From assembly GCA_041391425.1 (NCBI GenBank), contig JAWKNZ010000025.1, positions 1 through 29,262 of the forward strand: a stretch of DNA of 29,262 nucleotides. Reading direction: 5' to 3'. The position numbers and the translations under genes were made by a program. The stretch comes from JAWKNZ01 sp041391425 (GTDB taxonomy: Bacteria > Bdellovibrionota_B > Oligoflexia > Oligoflexales > JAWKNZ01). The notes beneath the pieces are model-generated. The model was not told the origin of the DNA. It saw only the letters and a list, made by a program, of their open reading frames with translations, and did no database searches. Below, in pieces: positions 17,853 through 25,285 of this stretch (the stretch's first letter is position 1; each line of letters begins with the position of its first letter).

Positions 17853-17942
17853 TGTTTAAATGTTATAGTTAATTAATTTTATCATTTTTTTAAATACACC
17901 GCACTAATTTGGAACCAATATTAAAAGTAAAACATTTAAACA
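17853..17942. promoter_or_regulatory. Separated 12-bp inverted repeats between divergent genes
   Basis: TGTTTAAATGTT (17853-17864) and its exact reverse complement AACATTTAAACA (17931-17942) lie 66 bp apart. They sit in the AT-rich gap between the barrel gene (minus) and the plus-strand genes. Two copies of one site facing each other are typical of a looping repressor or a divergent-promoter regulator. The function is an inference. Confidence 0.4.
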
Positions 17943-17955
17943 CGTTTAATTCGGA

Positions 17956-18138
17956 TTGGTGTCGACAAAATTCAACTTTACGGAAAATTACAACCAAGAC
18001 TATAAATACATCAACGAAATTAGCTCTCTCAGAAAAAATCTAAAAGTAATAAAATTAGATATCTACCACATTATAGAAAACACCAAGACACAAAAAGTCA
18101 TAATGACAAATATATTAAAAAAATTAACAATTGTATAA
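17956..18138 (+). CDS. Possible small protein (60 codons)
   Basis: An open frame from TTG 17956 or GTG 17959, basic, Asn- and Lys-rich and predicted mostly helical. The ribosome site is weak (CGGA). It lies 36 bp before the better-supported acidic protein gene and could be cotranscribed. The composition matches the AT-rich background, so it may be chance. Confidence 0.25.
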   Translation: MVSTKFNFTENYNQDYKYINEISSLRKNLKVIKLDIYHIIENTKTQKVIMTNILKKLTIV

Positions 18139-18173
18139 TAATTTTGCCTCAGGAACCATAGGGAGTGAATACT

Positions 18174-18608
18174 ATGGCAGAAAACAATATAACCAGTCTT
18201 CATGATTATTTTGATCTTGCAATAGCAAAACTATGTGAAAGTGATTTTAGCACAGATGATTTCATGCTTTTTTCTATGCATTTAAGCGAAGAAGATTTAA
18301 CTGAACTGTACCTTATGTGTGGAGAGCTTGAAAGCGACTCGATCCTGCAAGAAATAGAACTAACTACTACAATGGATAACAATGCAAATTTAGACAAAAC
18401 CCAACTCATACCTATACGAAACAATCTACAAAAAAAAGCTATCGCCGCAGCAAAATTAAGAGAATTGATACAGAACTACAAAAAATATAGTGATCATGCG
18501 ATCCGAGGTGGTATCCATTTTGTAGAAAAAGAGCTAGCGCGTAGTGATGAAGGCGATGATGACAAAACTTCAAATTTAGACTTTCTCAAGAATGCAAAGA
18601 AACAGTAA
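18174..18608 (+). CDS. Small acidic hypothetical protein (144 residues)
   Basis: I choose ATG 18174 because GGGAG lies 8 nt upstream. The longer GTG start at 18165 has none. The protein is acidic and mainly helical (DYFDLAIAKLCESDFSTDDF, then a mid-protein amphipathic helix KKAIAAAKLRELIQNYKKY) and ends in a charged tail. No signal or membrane segment, so it is cytoplasmic. The family is not recognised. A hairpin TTTCGC/GCGAAA follows at about 18646-18662, without a clear T-run. Confidence 0.6.
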   Translation: MAENNITSLHDYFDLAIAKLCESDFSTDDFMLFSMHLSEEDLTELYLMCGELESDSILQEIELTTTMDNNANLDKTQLIPIRNNLQKKAIAAAKLRELIQNYKKYSDHAIRGGIHFVEKELARSDEGDDDKTSNLDFLKNAKKQ

Positions 18609-18666
18609 CCCCACGAAGATCTTGATAGGAGGTTTCGTATTAGGGATTTCGCTGTCAGCGAAAAAA

Positions 18667-18829
18667 TCACGCGTCAAAAGTTTTTACTAAGTAGTCGAAA
18701 TAAGCTTGAACACTTTTGATAACATTATCTGCGTCTGGCTTGCTTGCAGGAAAATAAAGGGAAGAGGCATCGAATATTTTCTTGTATGCTTCCATGAATT
18801 TACCATCGGCAATCTTGGTCCGAGCTTTT
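18667..18829 (-). pseudogene. C-terminal fragment of an unknown protein
   Basis: The minus-strand frame ending in TGA at 18667-18669 reads KIADGKFMEAYKKIFDASSL and then SLYFPASKPDADNVIKSVQ, a helical, protein-like C terminus. The same frame is closed by TAA right at the junction near 18830. There is no start codon with a ribosome site. It looks like the surviving end of a longer gene cut by a rearrangement. Family unknown. Confidence 0.35.
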
Positions 18830-18832
18830 TAG

Positions 18833-18997
18833 ACGGGATTACGAAACGGTGATATTATAAAATCAATAAATGGTCAATCAGTAAATGATGCAGAAGGCAC
18901 AATTGAGACTCTGCAAAAATTAAAAGCTAAAAAAAGTGGTGAAAATGATCTTGTTATTGAGATAAAAGGTAAATCTGAAAAAACAAAGCTGAAGTAA
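18833..18997 (+). pseudogene. PDZ-domain fragment, GspC-like C terminus
   Basis: The plus-strand frame between a TAG at 18830 and a TAA at 18995 reads GLRNGDIIKSINGQSVNDAE and continues with a LQKLKAKKSGENDLVIEIK-type strand. This is the carboxylate-loop and last strands of a PDZ domain. The wording 'NGD.I.SINGQ.V.D' is typical of GspC of type II secretion, though a periplasmic protease PDZ is also possible. Only about 53 codons survive and there is no start. It abuts the unknown minus-strand fragment, so the breakpoint is at about 18830. Confidence 0.5.
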
Positions 18998-19449
18998 AAT
19001 AGTATTCTATAAACTTCGTTATTAACTGATTGGACTTTAATGTGCCGCTTACTACTCCATTCTCTGGCTTCGAATCGCCGTTAACTATATGGCATAGGAC
19101 AAATAGCTGTACAAGCTGTAATTAATTACGGATAGGTCAATCGGTGGTTCACTATTATCGTCTTCACTTGCATATTATAATAAATGGTGCAATACAATCG
19201 GGTAAAAAAGCCATAATCTACCTCCCTAGCTGTGAAGAACCCCTGCATGGGAACTATAGCCGTGTGCATATAGATCTCTGTATTTATTATTTCTTTAATT
19301 ATGAGGTGCCATTCCGGATTTTTTGTTCTAATTATAGGCACGTTGCGAGATATCTTTAAGTATAACTGCCCGCCTGGTTTAGCGGTCGGCCAGCACGTAA
19401 ATTGTCTAGATAACTCTTACTTTAAATTTATCTCCGGACTTAATGATGC
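18998..19449. other. Gene-free stretch with no recognisable content
   Basis: Only short, overlapping open frames with no ribosome sites or familiar motifs. Base composition is slightly richer in GC than in the large lipoprotein genes. Probably decayed DNA in the fragment-rich segment 18600-22010. Confidence 0.4.
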
Positions 19450-19563
19450 TAGGGCGTGTTGACGTTTCATTTCCTACTACGAGCCAAACCCTTGAGTCAC
19501 AACGTTGTCAGGGTTTCAAGTATTTGTCTCTCGCTACGAAAAATGAAACGTCAACACGCCCTA
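19450..19563. mobile_element. MITE copy 2 (114 bp, internally deleted)
   Basis: It has the same TA-bounded terminal repeats as the copies at 5002 and 28181, but the internal hairpin is gone. Compared with copy 1, about 70 bp are missing between two TTTCAA words, exactly one of which remains. It also has one extra A in the right arm (GAAAAATG). This is a deletion between short direct repeats. Confidence 0.88.
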
Positions 19564-19896
19564 GCAAAATGAATGAGCGAATAAGCAGCATATTAAAATC
19601 CAATATCAGGCAATAAAGAAGCCTTATGCACGGTACTCTTACTTTGACGACGTACATTTTGGAATAGCGAGAGTCCAATCGCAACTCTAAATAGTTAGAT
19701 AAGATCGTCATAATCCAAACCCCTTGGTTGATCAAGATCTGTAGTAGGTACTCTAGAAACGGACAAACCTTGTGAAGGGCTTTCAATATTTATAAATGAC
19801 CGTATATACAAAATTTCTATTCGGATTCTTGTAAGCTTCTAACGATTCAAATTCTATCGCCGATACCTTGATCAGGACCAGTTGGAGGGATGCAAA
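19564..19896. other. Gap between MITE and lipoprotein gene
   Basis: A minus-strand frame here contains STVHKASLLPDIGF-like text after a frame change, weakly reminiscent of transposase remnants, but this is too little to call. The end of the gap contains the ribosome site GGAGG (about 19884) of the next gene. Confidence 0.3.
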
Positions 19897-20826
19897 ATGT
19901 TTAGAAAAACTGTTACCGTGATCATATCATTTACTCTGTTGTCTTGTACCACAATGACTGCCAAATATTCTGCCAATGTTACAGTTCATGAACCCGTGGA
20001 TAAAAATCGAACTAAAATGGTCAAGGTCTACGAAGTTGAGTATGAAAAATCATCTGATACTACCTGGCACGCTGTTGCTTGTGGTGTAACGGGGATTTTC
20101 TATGGAGGTTGGTGTTGGGCATATTTGGCAATGCCTATGGCTCATCAAGAGCGAAACCTAGCCAAGCAAGCAGAAAATCACCTGAGACAGAAAGTTCATA
20201 AGGACTCGGAGTTGACTTTTTTAGAAGTCACTTACAAGAAAACCGGATGGAGTCATAAGAACGAAAGTTTTACTTCGAACCTTGTTGCCGAAACGAGGGA
20301 AAAGTTGCCACAACCTGTTGTCTCCGAGTCCGCTACCCCAAGCAGTGTAAACATGAGCTCAATCCCGAAGGCGAGCAAACCTAGCGGAAATGGGCAAAAA
20401 TTAGTGAAAAACGTTGTCAAGAAAGAAGACAACAAACCTGCGCAACCTCAGAAAAAAGCAGAAGATTTAAAAAATCCACTGCGATTGATTGGTTCTGAAA
20501 TCAAGAAAGTACCTGGGAAATATGGAAGAAATTTTGTTAGCCTTGTCCTAACACTAAAAAACGAAGGTTCGAGACGAATAACTGCCTACAAAATCAAGGT
20601 ACTGGTTACCACTAAACTTGGGACGAAGGTGGGCACCTTCGACCTAACGAGTGAGTCATCATCAATTGACTCACTTTCTGATTCATCGGAGGCATATTCA
20701 TGGGAGGATAACCAATTCATTGCGAATGAAACCTATGACAAACTTGCATCTATATCGAGCGAGAATCTCGTCGTAAGGCTCTTAAGCCAAAAGGTGGTCA
20801 AAGAAAGTGTTTCACTTTCTCACTAA
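19897..20826 (+). CDS. Lipoprotein with a C-terminal FxLYD-like beta domain
   Basis: I choose ATG 19897 (GGAGG 8 nt upstream) over the TTG at 19882. The 309-residue product has a short signal and lipobox LLSC (Cys17). A hydrophobic, Trp-rich stretch follows at residues ~55-80 (GVTGIFYGGWCWAYLAMPM), then a Pro/Ser/Lys-rich linker (~135-190), then a beta-sandwich-like domain (~195-300) with FVSLVLTLKNEGSRRITAYK, the pattern of FxLYD-type domains. The hydrophobic stretch may insert in the membrane. The exact function is unknown. It is intact, within a segment full of gene fragments, so it may be horizontally acquired. Confidence 0.75.
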   Translation: MFRKTVTVIISFTLLSCTTMTAKYSANVTVHEPVDKNRTKMVKVYEVEYEKSSDTTWHAVACGVTGIFYGGWCWAYLAMPMAHQERNLAKQAENHLRQKVHKDSELTFLEVTYKKTGWSHKNESFTSNLVAETREKLPQPVVSESATPSSVNMSSIPKASKPSGNGQKLVKNVVKKEDNKPAQPQKKAEDLKNPLRLIGSEIKKVPGKYGRNFVSLVLTLKNEGSRRITAYKIKVLVTTKLGTKVGTFDLTSESSSIDSLSDSSEAYSWEDNQFIANETYDKLASISSENLVVRLLSQKVVKESVSLSH

Positions 20827-21119
20827 CCAACACGGAGTGTATGGAAGTGGATTTGACCCGAAGAAGTCTGAATATTTAGCTATCCTTGATGATATTTTTG
20901 CACTGATATATGGACTTAATATACCAGGATTATTTCCGAAGTCGCAGCATCACCGTGCATTTTTTTACAAAGGATATCCTTTGTATTGTGGTAATTTCAG
21001 CTTTTTTGTAGATTACTGAAGCGTAGCGGGCTAGAATTTGATTTAAGCTCATTAGATTAATGACCAAGGTACTTCATATGATAAGATAGCTTTGGGTAGT
21101 GGCCTCTTAACTCGTGGAG

Positions 21120-21370
21120 ATGGACTATTCCGACAGTCTTGAGAAAAATGGGTATAGATTTTTCTTCTATACTGAAGAAGCTAACGAGCCAGCTCATATC
21201 CATGTTATAGAAAAGGGCGGCGAAATGAAAATTTGGCTTGAACCTGTTGAAGTTTCTAAGTTTTATCGTTTGAAGCCAAAGGAGCAGAAGGAAGTGATAA
21301 CAATTGCAAGAGAGATATAGAACTTTTCTTGAGTGAATGGAGAAAGTATCATGAATCAAATTGCTCGTAA
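21120..21370 (+). pseudogene. DUF4160 protein of a DUF4160/DUF2442 pair, with a frameshift
   Basis: The first frame (start GTG 21114 or ATG 21120, stop 21318-21320) reads GYRFFFYTEEANEPAHIHV, the signature of DUF4160. It stops early at REI. In another frame the expected C terminus (IELFLSEWRKYHESNCS) follows and ends at 21370, inside the next gene. A single indel in AGAGAGATAT (21309-21318) explains this. The repaired gene overlaps DUF2442 by about 20 nt, as usual for this putative type II toxin-antitoxin-like pair. The biochemical activity of the family is not established. Confidence 0.75.
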
Positions 21371-21596
21371 GATGAGTATCGATGAGTTATCTATTATTTC
21401 AATCAAGATTGAACAAGATCAATTCACGGCAGAAATCAGCGATGGGAGAACAGTATCAGTGCCATTTGCGTGGTTTTCTCGTTTGGCTTCGGCCTCCGAA
21501 GACGAGCTTAAGGATTTTGAGATTTCGCCAGCTGGATATGGAGTGCATTGGCCTAGGCTAGACGAAGATATAAGTATTAAGTCTATCCTGAGATAG
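21351..21596 (+). CDS. DUF2442 protein, partner of DUF4160
   Basis: 81 residues from ATG 21351 (GGAGAAAG upstream). The longer start at 21333 is not needed. The family pattern is clear: ISDGRTVSVPFAWFSRLASA, then GYGVHWPRLDEDIS near the end. These proteins are small and cytoplasmic and are found beside DUF4160 in gene pairs resembling toxin-antitoxin modules, where DUF2442 is generally thought to be the antitoxin-like or DNA-binding partner. It is intact although its partner is frameshifted. Confidence 0.85.
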   Translation: MNQIARKMSIDELSIISIKIEQDQFTAEISDGRTVSVPFAWFSRLASASEDELKDFEISPAGYGVHWPRLDEDISIKSILR

Positions 21597-21714
21597 AAAT
21601 CACTTGGTTTCTACCCACCGCTTGGTCAAGAAAGCAGAGCGATTCCCGATATGCAACTCAGCTGTGCAATTGAGATCAATTTAGTCTTTAAAGCAGGTGC
21701 GAGTAACCGAAATT

Positions 21715-21873
21715 TTATCTTCTCCCACCCCTAAAGATAATTTCAGATTCCTTTAAATTATATGTAACTATGAAGGGTTTCAGGAAATCTTGCCCCAATA
21801 GACCATCATAAATGATTTCTTGAAACATTACATCGATATCGGTCGCACTGACTACTATATAAAGAGTGTTGGT
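21715..21873 (-). pseudogene. C-terminal fragment of a retropepsin-like aspartic protease
   Basis: The minus-strand frame ending in TAA at 21715 reads IIYDGLLGQDFLKPFIVTYN and then LKESEIIFRGGRR. The motif DGLLGxDFLKPF is the second-half signature of bacterial retropepsin-like (gag-asp) proteases. The catalytic DTGA half is missing, since upstream sequence belongs to another remnant on the opposite strand. No start codon. A dead fragment. Confidence 0.5.
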
Positions 21874-21874
21874 T

Positions 21875-22010
21875 ATGAAGAAAAGGTTTAATGCAAAAGG
21901 CCCCTATCCAAAGATAGAGGCCTTGAACGAATACGCCATCAGGGTATCCATAATGCATTGTAATTACAGAGTGCTATATCACTCCGCCCATTCCGCAGAA
22001 CTTTGCCCCA
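21875..22010 (+). pseudogene. HigB/RelE-like toxin fragment
   Basis: The frame from ATG 21875 reads PYPKIEALNEYAIRVSIMHC and then NYRVLYHSAHS. The spacing of 'K.EAL.EYAIRV...YRVLYH' resembles the core strand pair of HigB/RelE-type toxins ('KKL.GLYELRV...YRVLYF'). The N-terminal helices are missing and the C terminus runs antisense into the end of serA, so it is not a working toxin. Confidence 0.35.
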
Positions 22011-22014
22011 ATCG

Positions 22015-23622
22015 TTATAAGTCAACTACTTTTGCAGATAGAAGATTTTCAATATTAGAAATCTCTTCCATTTCCGCAGCGCAGGGCTTCTGATCAACTT
22101 TAATCAAAGCCATTGCACGCCCTCCTTCACGATTACGGGACAAATCAAAAGAATCAATATTGATTTGATGCTTTGCAAGACACATCCCTAGTGCACCAAT
22201 AACACCTGGGCGGTCCAAATTCTCGGTCACTAAAAACTTACCAGCAGGATCCAACTCAAAATAAAAATCATTAATCAAGGAAATACGCACATACTCGTGA
22301 TCAAAAACAACACCCCCAAGCTTAAGCTCTTCTCCTTTCGAACCAAGAACCTTAATCTTCAAGGCAGATCGATAACTGGTAAATTCTGGGTCTTGCTTCT
22401 CCTCAATATCAATACCAACTTGTTCAAAATGTTTTTGTGCATTGACAAATGAAACAAAGCCGTCAACAACTCTACTTATATACCCCTTAACCAAAGCAAG
22501 TCTTATTAAAGACTGATCAAGACCGGCGAGATCTCCGCGATAATAAACTTCCATTTTTACTGGATTAAAATCAACCAACTGTGCGGCCATACTGCCTATT
22601 TTTGAAGCTAATATCGCATATGGTTTTTGCAGTGGATTATCAACCGTACCTATATGTGGCAAATTAACAGGATAATCAACCACGCCCCCTTCCAACGCTT
22701 TTTCAACTTGCTCGACTATAGTATTGCCAATCGCAAGCTGCGCCTCTTCAGTCGAAGCACCAATATGAGGAGAAACCCAACACTTATCATGTTTTACCAA
22801 CTCTTGCATAGGATTAGGTTCATCAACCCAAGTATCAATGGCAGCACCAGCCAACTTCCCTGATTTCAACGCATTCAGACAATCAACTTCGTTAACAATA
22901 CCACCACGAGCTGCATTAATTAAATAGGACTGATCTTTCATCACTGCCAAAACATTCTGATCTATCATACCAGTAGTCTCTTCATTTTTCGGCACATGAA
23001 CACTCAAGAAATCAGTCTGCGCAACCATTTCTTTAAGGTCTCGGAAAGGGTGAGCATGATAGCGTTCAAATATTCGGGGTGAAATATATGGGTCATATGC
23101 GAGAACACGCATATCAAATCCATGAGCAAACTTTGCAACACGATGGCCTACATTTCCTAAACCAACGATGCCAATGGTCTTTCCTCGTAACTCCCGTCCT
23201 GTAAACCGATGCCGATCCCAGCCGCCCTGACGCATGTGGTGGTAACACTGTGGGAGGTTCCTAATCATAGAAAGAATCAATCCCATTGTTAGCTCAGCGG
23301 CAGAATTAGTATTTTTTCCAGGAGTATTAATAACAAGGATGCCACGTTCCGTTGCATATGGAATATCAATATTGCCAACTCCGACAGCTGCCCGTGCTAT
23401 TACCTTCAATTCTTTAGCAGTATCAATCACCTCACGGTCAACTGAAGTCTCACTACGAGTTAAAAGGACATGCGCCTGAGGAAGCAATTGCAGCAGATCA
23501 GTACGTGAACAGTCGGGCTTATATTCCACTTCAAGGCTCGTGTTATTTTTAAGGGCCTGAATCGCACTTGGGTGCAAAGCTCCGGTAACCAACACTTTTG
23601 ATTTTATTGCTTTTGACTTCAT
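22015..23622 (-). CDS. serA: D-3-phosphoglycerate dehydrogenase
   Basis: 535 residues, the length of the long (type I) form. It oxidises 3-phosphoglycerate to 3-phosphohydroxypyruvate with NAD+, the first step of serine synthesis, in the cytoplasm. Seen: the NAD-binding GLGNVG (154-159), catalytic Arg239 (in AARGG), Glu268 (in WVDEP) and His286 (in SPHIGAST). An intervening domain follows (about 320-450), then a C-terminal ACT domain (about 465-535, with LVTENLDRPGVIGALG), which usually binds serine as feedback inhibitor. It is intact. ATG 23622 has AGGAGG about 12 nt upstream, further than normal, and that sequence lies in the loop of a perfect inverted repeat (23626-23656). Downstream it abuts gene fragments without a clear terminator. 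Confidence 0.98.
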   Translation of the reverse strand: MKSKAIKSKVLVTGALHPSAIQALKNNTSLEVEYKPDCSRTDLLQLLPQAHVLLTRSETSVDREVIDTAKELKVIARAAVGVGNIDIPYATERGILVINTPGKNTNSAAELTMGLILSMIRNLPQCYHHMRQGGWDRHRFTGRELRGKTIGIVGLGNVGHRVAKFAHGFDMRVLAYDPYISPRIFERYHAHPFRDLKEMVAQTDFLSVHVPKNEETTGMIDQNVLAVMKDQSYLINAARGGIVNEVDCLNALKSGKLAGAAIDTWVDEPNPMQELVKHDKCWVSPHIGASTEEAQLAIGNTIVEQVEKALEGGVVDYPVNLPHIGTVDNPLQKPYAILASKIGSMAAQLVDFNPVKMEVYYRGDLAGLDQSLIRLALVKGYISRVVDGFVSFVNAQKHFEQVGIDIEEKQDPEFTSYRSALKIKVLGSKGEELKLGGVVFDHEYVRISLINDFYFELDPAGKFLVTENLDRPGVIGALGMCLAKHQINIDSFDLSRNREGGRAMALIKVDQKPCAAEMEEISNIENLLSAKVVDL

Positions 23623-23625
23623 ACT

Positions 23626-23656
23626 GTAAAGAAACCCTCCTAATAGGTTTCTTTAC
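23626..23656 (-). promoter_or_regulatory. 11-bp perfect inverted repeat holding the serA ribosome site
   Basis: On the mRNA strand, GTAAAGAAACC (23656-23646) pairs with GGTTTCTTTAC (23636-23626) around a 9-nt loop, TATTAGGAG, so the Shine-Dalgarno core sits in the loop and runs into the second arm. The stem ends three bases before the AUG. This could be a translational control hairpin or a dyad operator. Confidence 0.55.
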
Positions 23657-23746
23657 TTTATAGCGCGAAAAATAAACTTTGCCTACAATAGAATGATAAA
23701 ACTAGCTGTAGATTCATGATTAAACTGAAAGTTTTGAAGGAAATGC

Positions 23747-24814
23747 TTATTTACGCCCGACAACTTGTCCAGGGTTAGGAAGTCCCGTGGTAGGCAGTCT
23801 ACTATTTTTTATCTTTTTGCGATAAACGATTTCGCCATTTTCTACCATAGTGAGATTAGCTTGATGGCCAGGCTGCCCCCAATAGCTCCAGACTTTTCCA
23901 CCCTCATATGCCGCCTTATATCCTGACACAAAGATCTTTGCTGTTGGTGCTATGCCAAACAATTTAATCTTGAGACGATCCCAATCATCAGCTGGAGGAT
24001 AGGCACCTACATGACTCGTATACAAGGTACAGTTTACTTTCTGCTGATTTCCAACTTTCGGACAAGGGGGAATTGAAGAACTAAGCATTTTTAAAGGAAC
24101 CCATGAAGGATTGCCTGAAAAATTATCAATTTGAAAATGCTGGCCGTTTTTGCCATATAAAAGCATACCAGGCTTAAGCTTCCAATAGTTTCTGGCCTTT
24201 GCTTGAATAACAGACCATTTTTGACCATTACGGGCAACTTGAAACTCTTTAGCAATATGAATCTTTAATGCCCATAAAATACTCCTAGCAGTCGCTAAAT
24301 CATTTCGCTTATAATTTTTTAAAAATTCTATATTCTTGTCATTACCGGGTAACTTGGCCGACACCAAAATCAAACCTTGTAAATCCGGTTCCTTTGATAG
24401 TGGTAGATGCTGCAATGTAACATTCCATTGACTAGACGGATTAAGTGTCAAACCAAGTACTTCACTGCGCTCCTTTATCAACGGCAATATTTTCTTTTGC
24501 AACCTTTCAGCGGTACTGAAAACGGCACCAATTTTTTTTATACCTGATTGACTTCCAATATATGAAAACCAAATTGCATCTAAAGGACTCCTAATGTCGT
24601 GATTTGAATTGTTAGAAAATTTTTTTTCTTTCCCTCTAGACTCGCTTCCGACCCTCTGTGTATTAGACAGCAGCTGTATTGCTGTAGAAAACTCTATTTC
24701 CCCATGATTAGAAGTCTTTTTGGGGATAACAAAAGATTTAGTCGCGAATGTCTTGGTACCATCCAGGAGCTTTTCAACTTTCAACGTGACTTCACTGCCG
24801 AGTTTAACTTTCAT
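23747..24814 (-). CDS. C-terminal part of the frameshifted single-TM protein
   Basis: 355 codons from an internal ATG (24814). The frame is open back to about 24935, across the PEGA-like domain. It holds the unknown periplasmic region with motifs KPGMLLYGKNGQHFQIDN and KVWSYWGQPGHQANLTMVEN. Without the TM it would lack export. Confidence 0.55.
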   Translation of the reverse strand: MKVKLGSEVTLKVEKLLDGTKTFATKSFVIPKKTSNHGEIEFSTAIQLLSNTQRVGSESRGKEKKFSNNSNHDIRSPLDAIWFSYIGSQSGIKKIGAVFSTAERLQKKILPLIKERSEVLGLTLNPSSQWNVTLQHLPLSKEPDLQGLILVSAKLPGNDKNIEFLKNYKRNDLATARSILWALKIHIAKEFQVARNGQKWSVIQAKARNYWKLKPGMLLYGKNGQHFQIDNFSGNPSWVPLKMLSSSIPPCPKVGNQQKVNCTLYTSHVGAYPPADDWDRLKIKLFGIAPTAKIFVSGYKAAYEGGKVWSYWGQPGHQANLTMVENGEIVYRKKIKNSRLPTTGLPNPGQVVGRK

Positions 24815-24915
24815 AAAACGTCGCCATTCTCCGAAAGAATCCGTTTTTCCAAGAACTCGACCATCATACTCAACATCAGCACCTGCGACAGGATGCCCCT
24901 CATAATCAATAGCCT

Positions 24916-25173
24916 TCAGCTCAAAAAGACAAAAGGCAAAGCTTTTTCAGAAGAATCTCCCGCCTGCAAGAACCAAAAAGCAAAAACACCAGCAACAAAT
25001 ATTCCTGTCATAGCAGCCAACAAACTGCCCCAAATCTTAGATTGATATTTACCAATTATAGGGGCTGTCATTGGGCGAATTTCGTCACAAAACAGCTCTT
25101 CTTGTATAAGACTAGACTGCTCAGGTTTCTTGCACTTACCGTGCTTATTTGGAGTTATTTTTAATACGCTCAT
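24916..25173 (-). CDS. N-terminal part of the frameshifted single-TM protein
   Basis: Cytoplasmic tail and TM helix only. It terminates at a TGA just after the frame break, with the last few residues (LPFVFLS) out of frame. As it stands it would be a small membrane stub. Confidence 0.45.
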   Translation of the reverse strand: MSVLKITPNKHGKCKKPEQSSLIQEELFCDEIRPMTAPIIGKYQSKIWGSLLAAMTGIFVAGVFAFWFLQAGDSSEKALPFVFLS

Positions 25174-25285
25174 AGCCATACACCTTTCCATGGCCGATGG
25201 ACAGACCAGTTGTTGCAGAATATTCTTATCAAAATTGCTATAATTTAATTTTAGCGAATGCTTTTATTGACAGGGAATAGGCATA

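Larger units (their letters stand above)
23747..25173 (-). pseudogene. Single-TM protein with carboxypeptidase-regulatory/PEGA-like domain, frameshifted
   Basis: Two frames join into one protein of about 475 residues. Start: I prefer the ATG at 25173 (MSVLKITPNK), with AAAGG 9 nt upstream. Parts: a cytoplasmic N terminus of about 45 residues, a TM helix (WGSLLAAMTGIFVAGVFAF), a PEGA-like beta domain (ELKAIDYEGHPVAGADVEYD), and a 350-residue periplasmic part with a Cys pair (PPCPKV, VNCTLY) that I do not recognise. The frame breaks between 24920 and 24940, next to AAAAA and AAAA runs. After the break the right frame is open from SFAFCLFELK onward. It lies alone between serA and divergent plus-strand genes. 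Confidence 0.6.

Noticed and set aside
20807..21019. A 70-codon plus-strand frame overlapping the end of the lipoprotein gene
   Set aside because: It starts inside the previous gene, has no ribosome site of its own and shows no family motif. It may be a remnant but cannot be supported.
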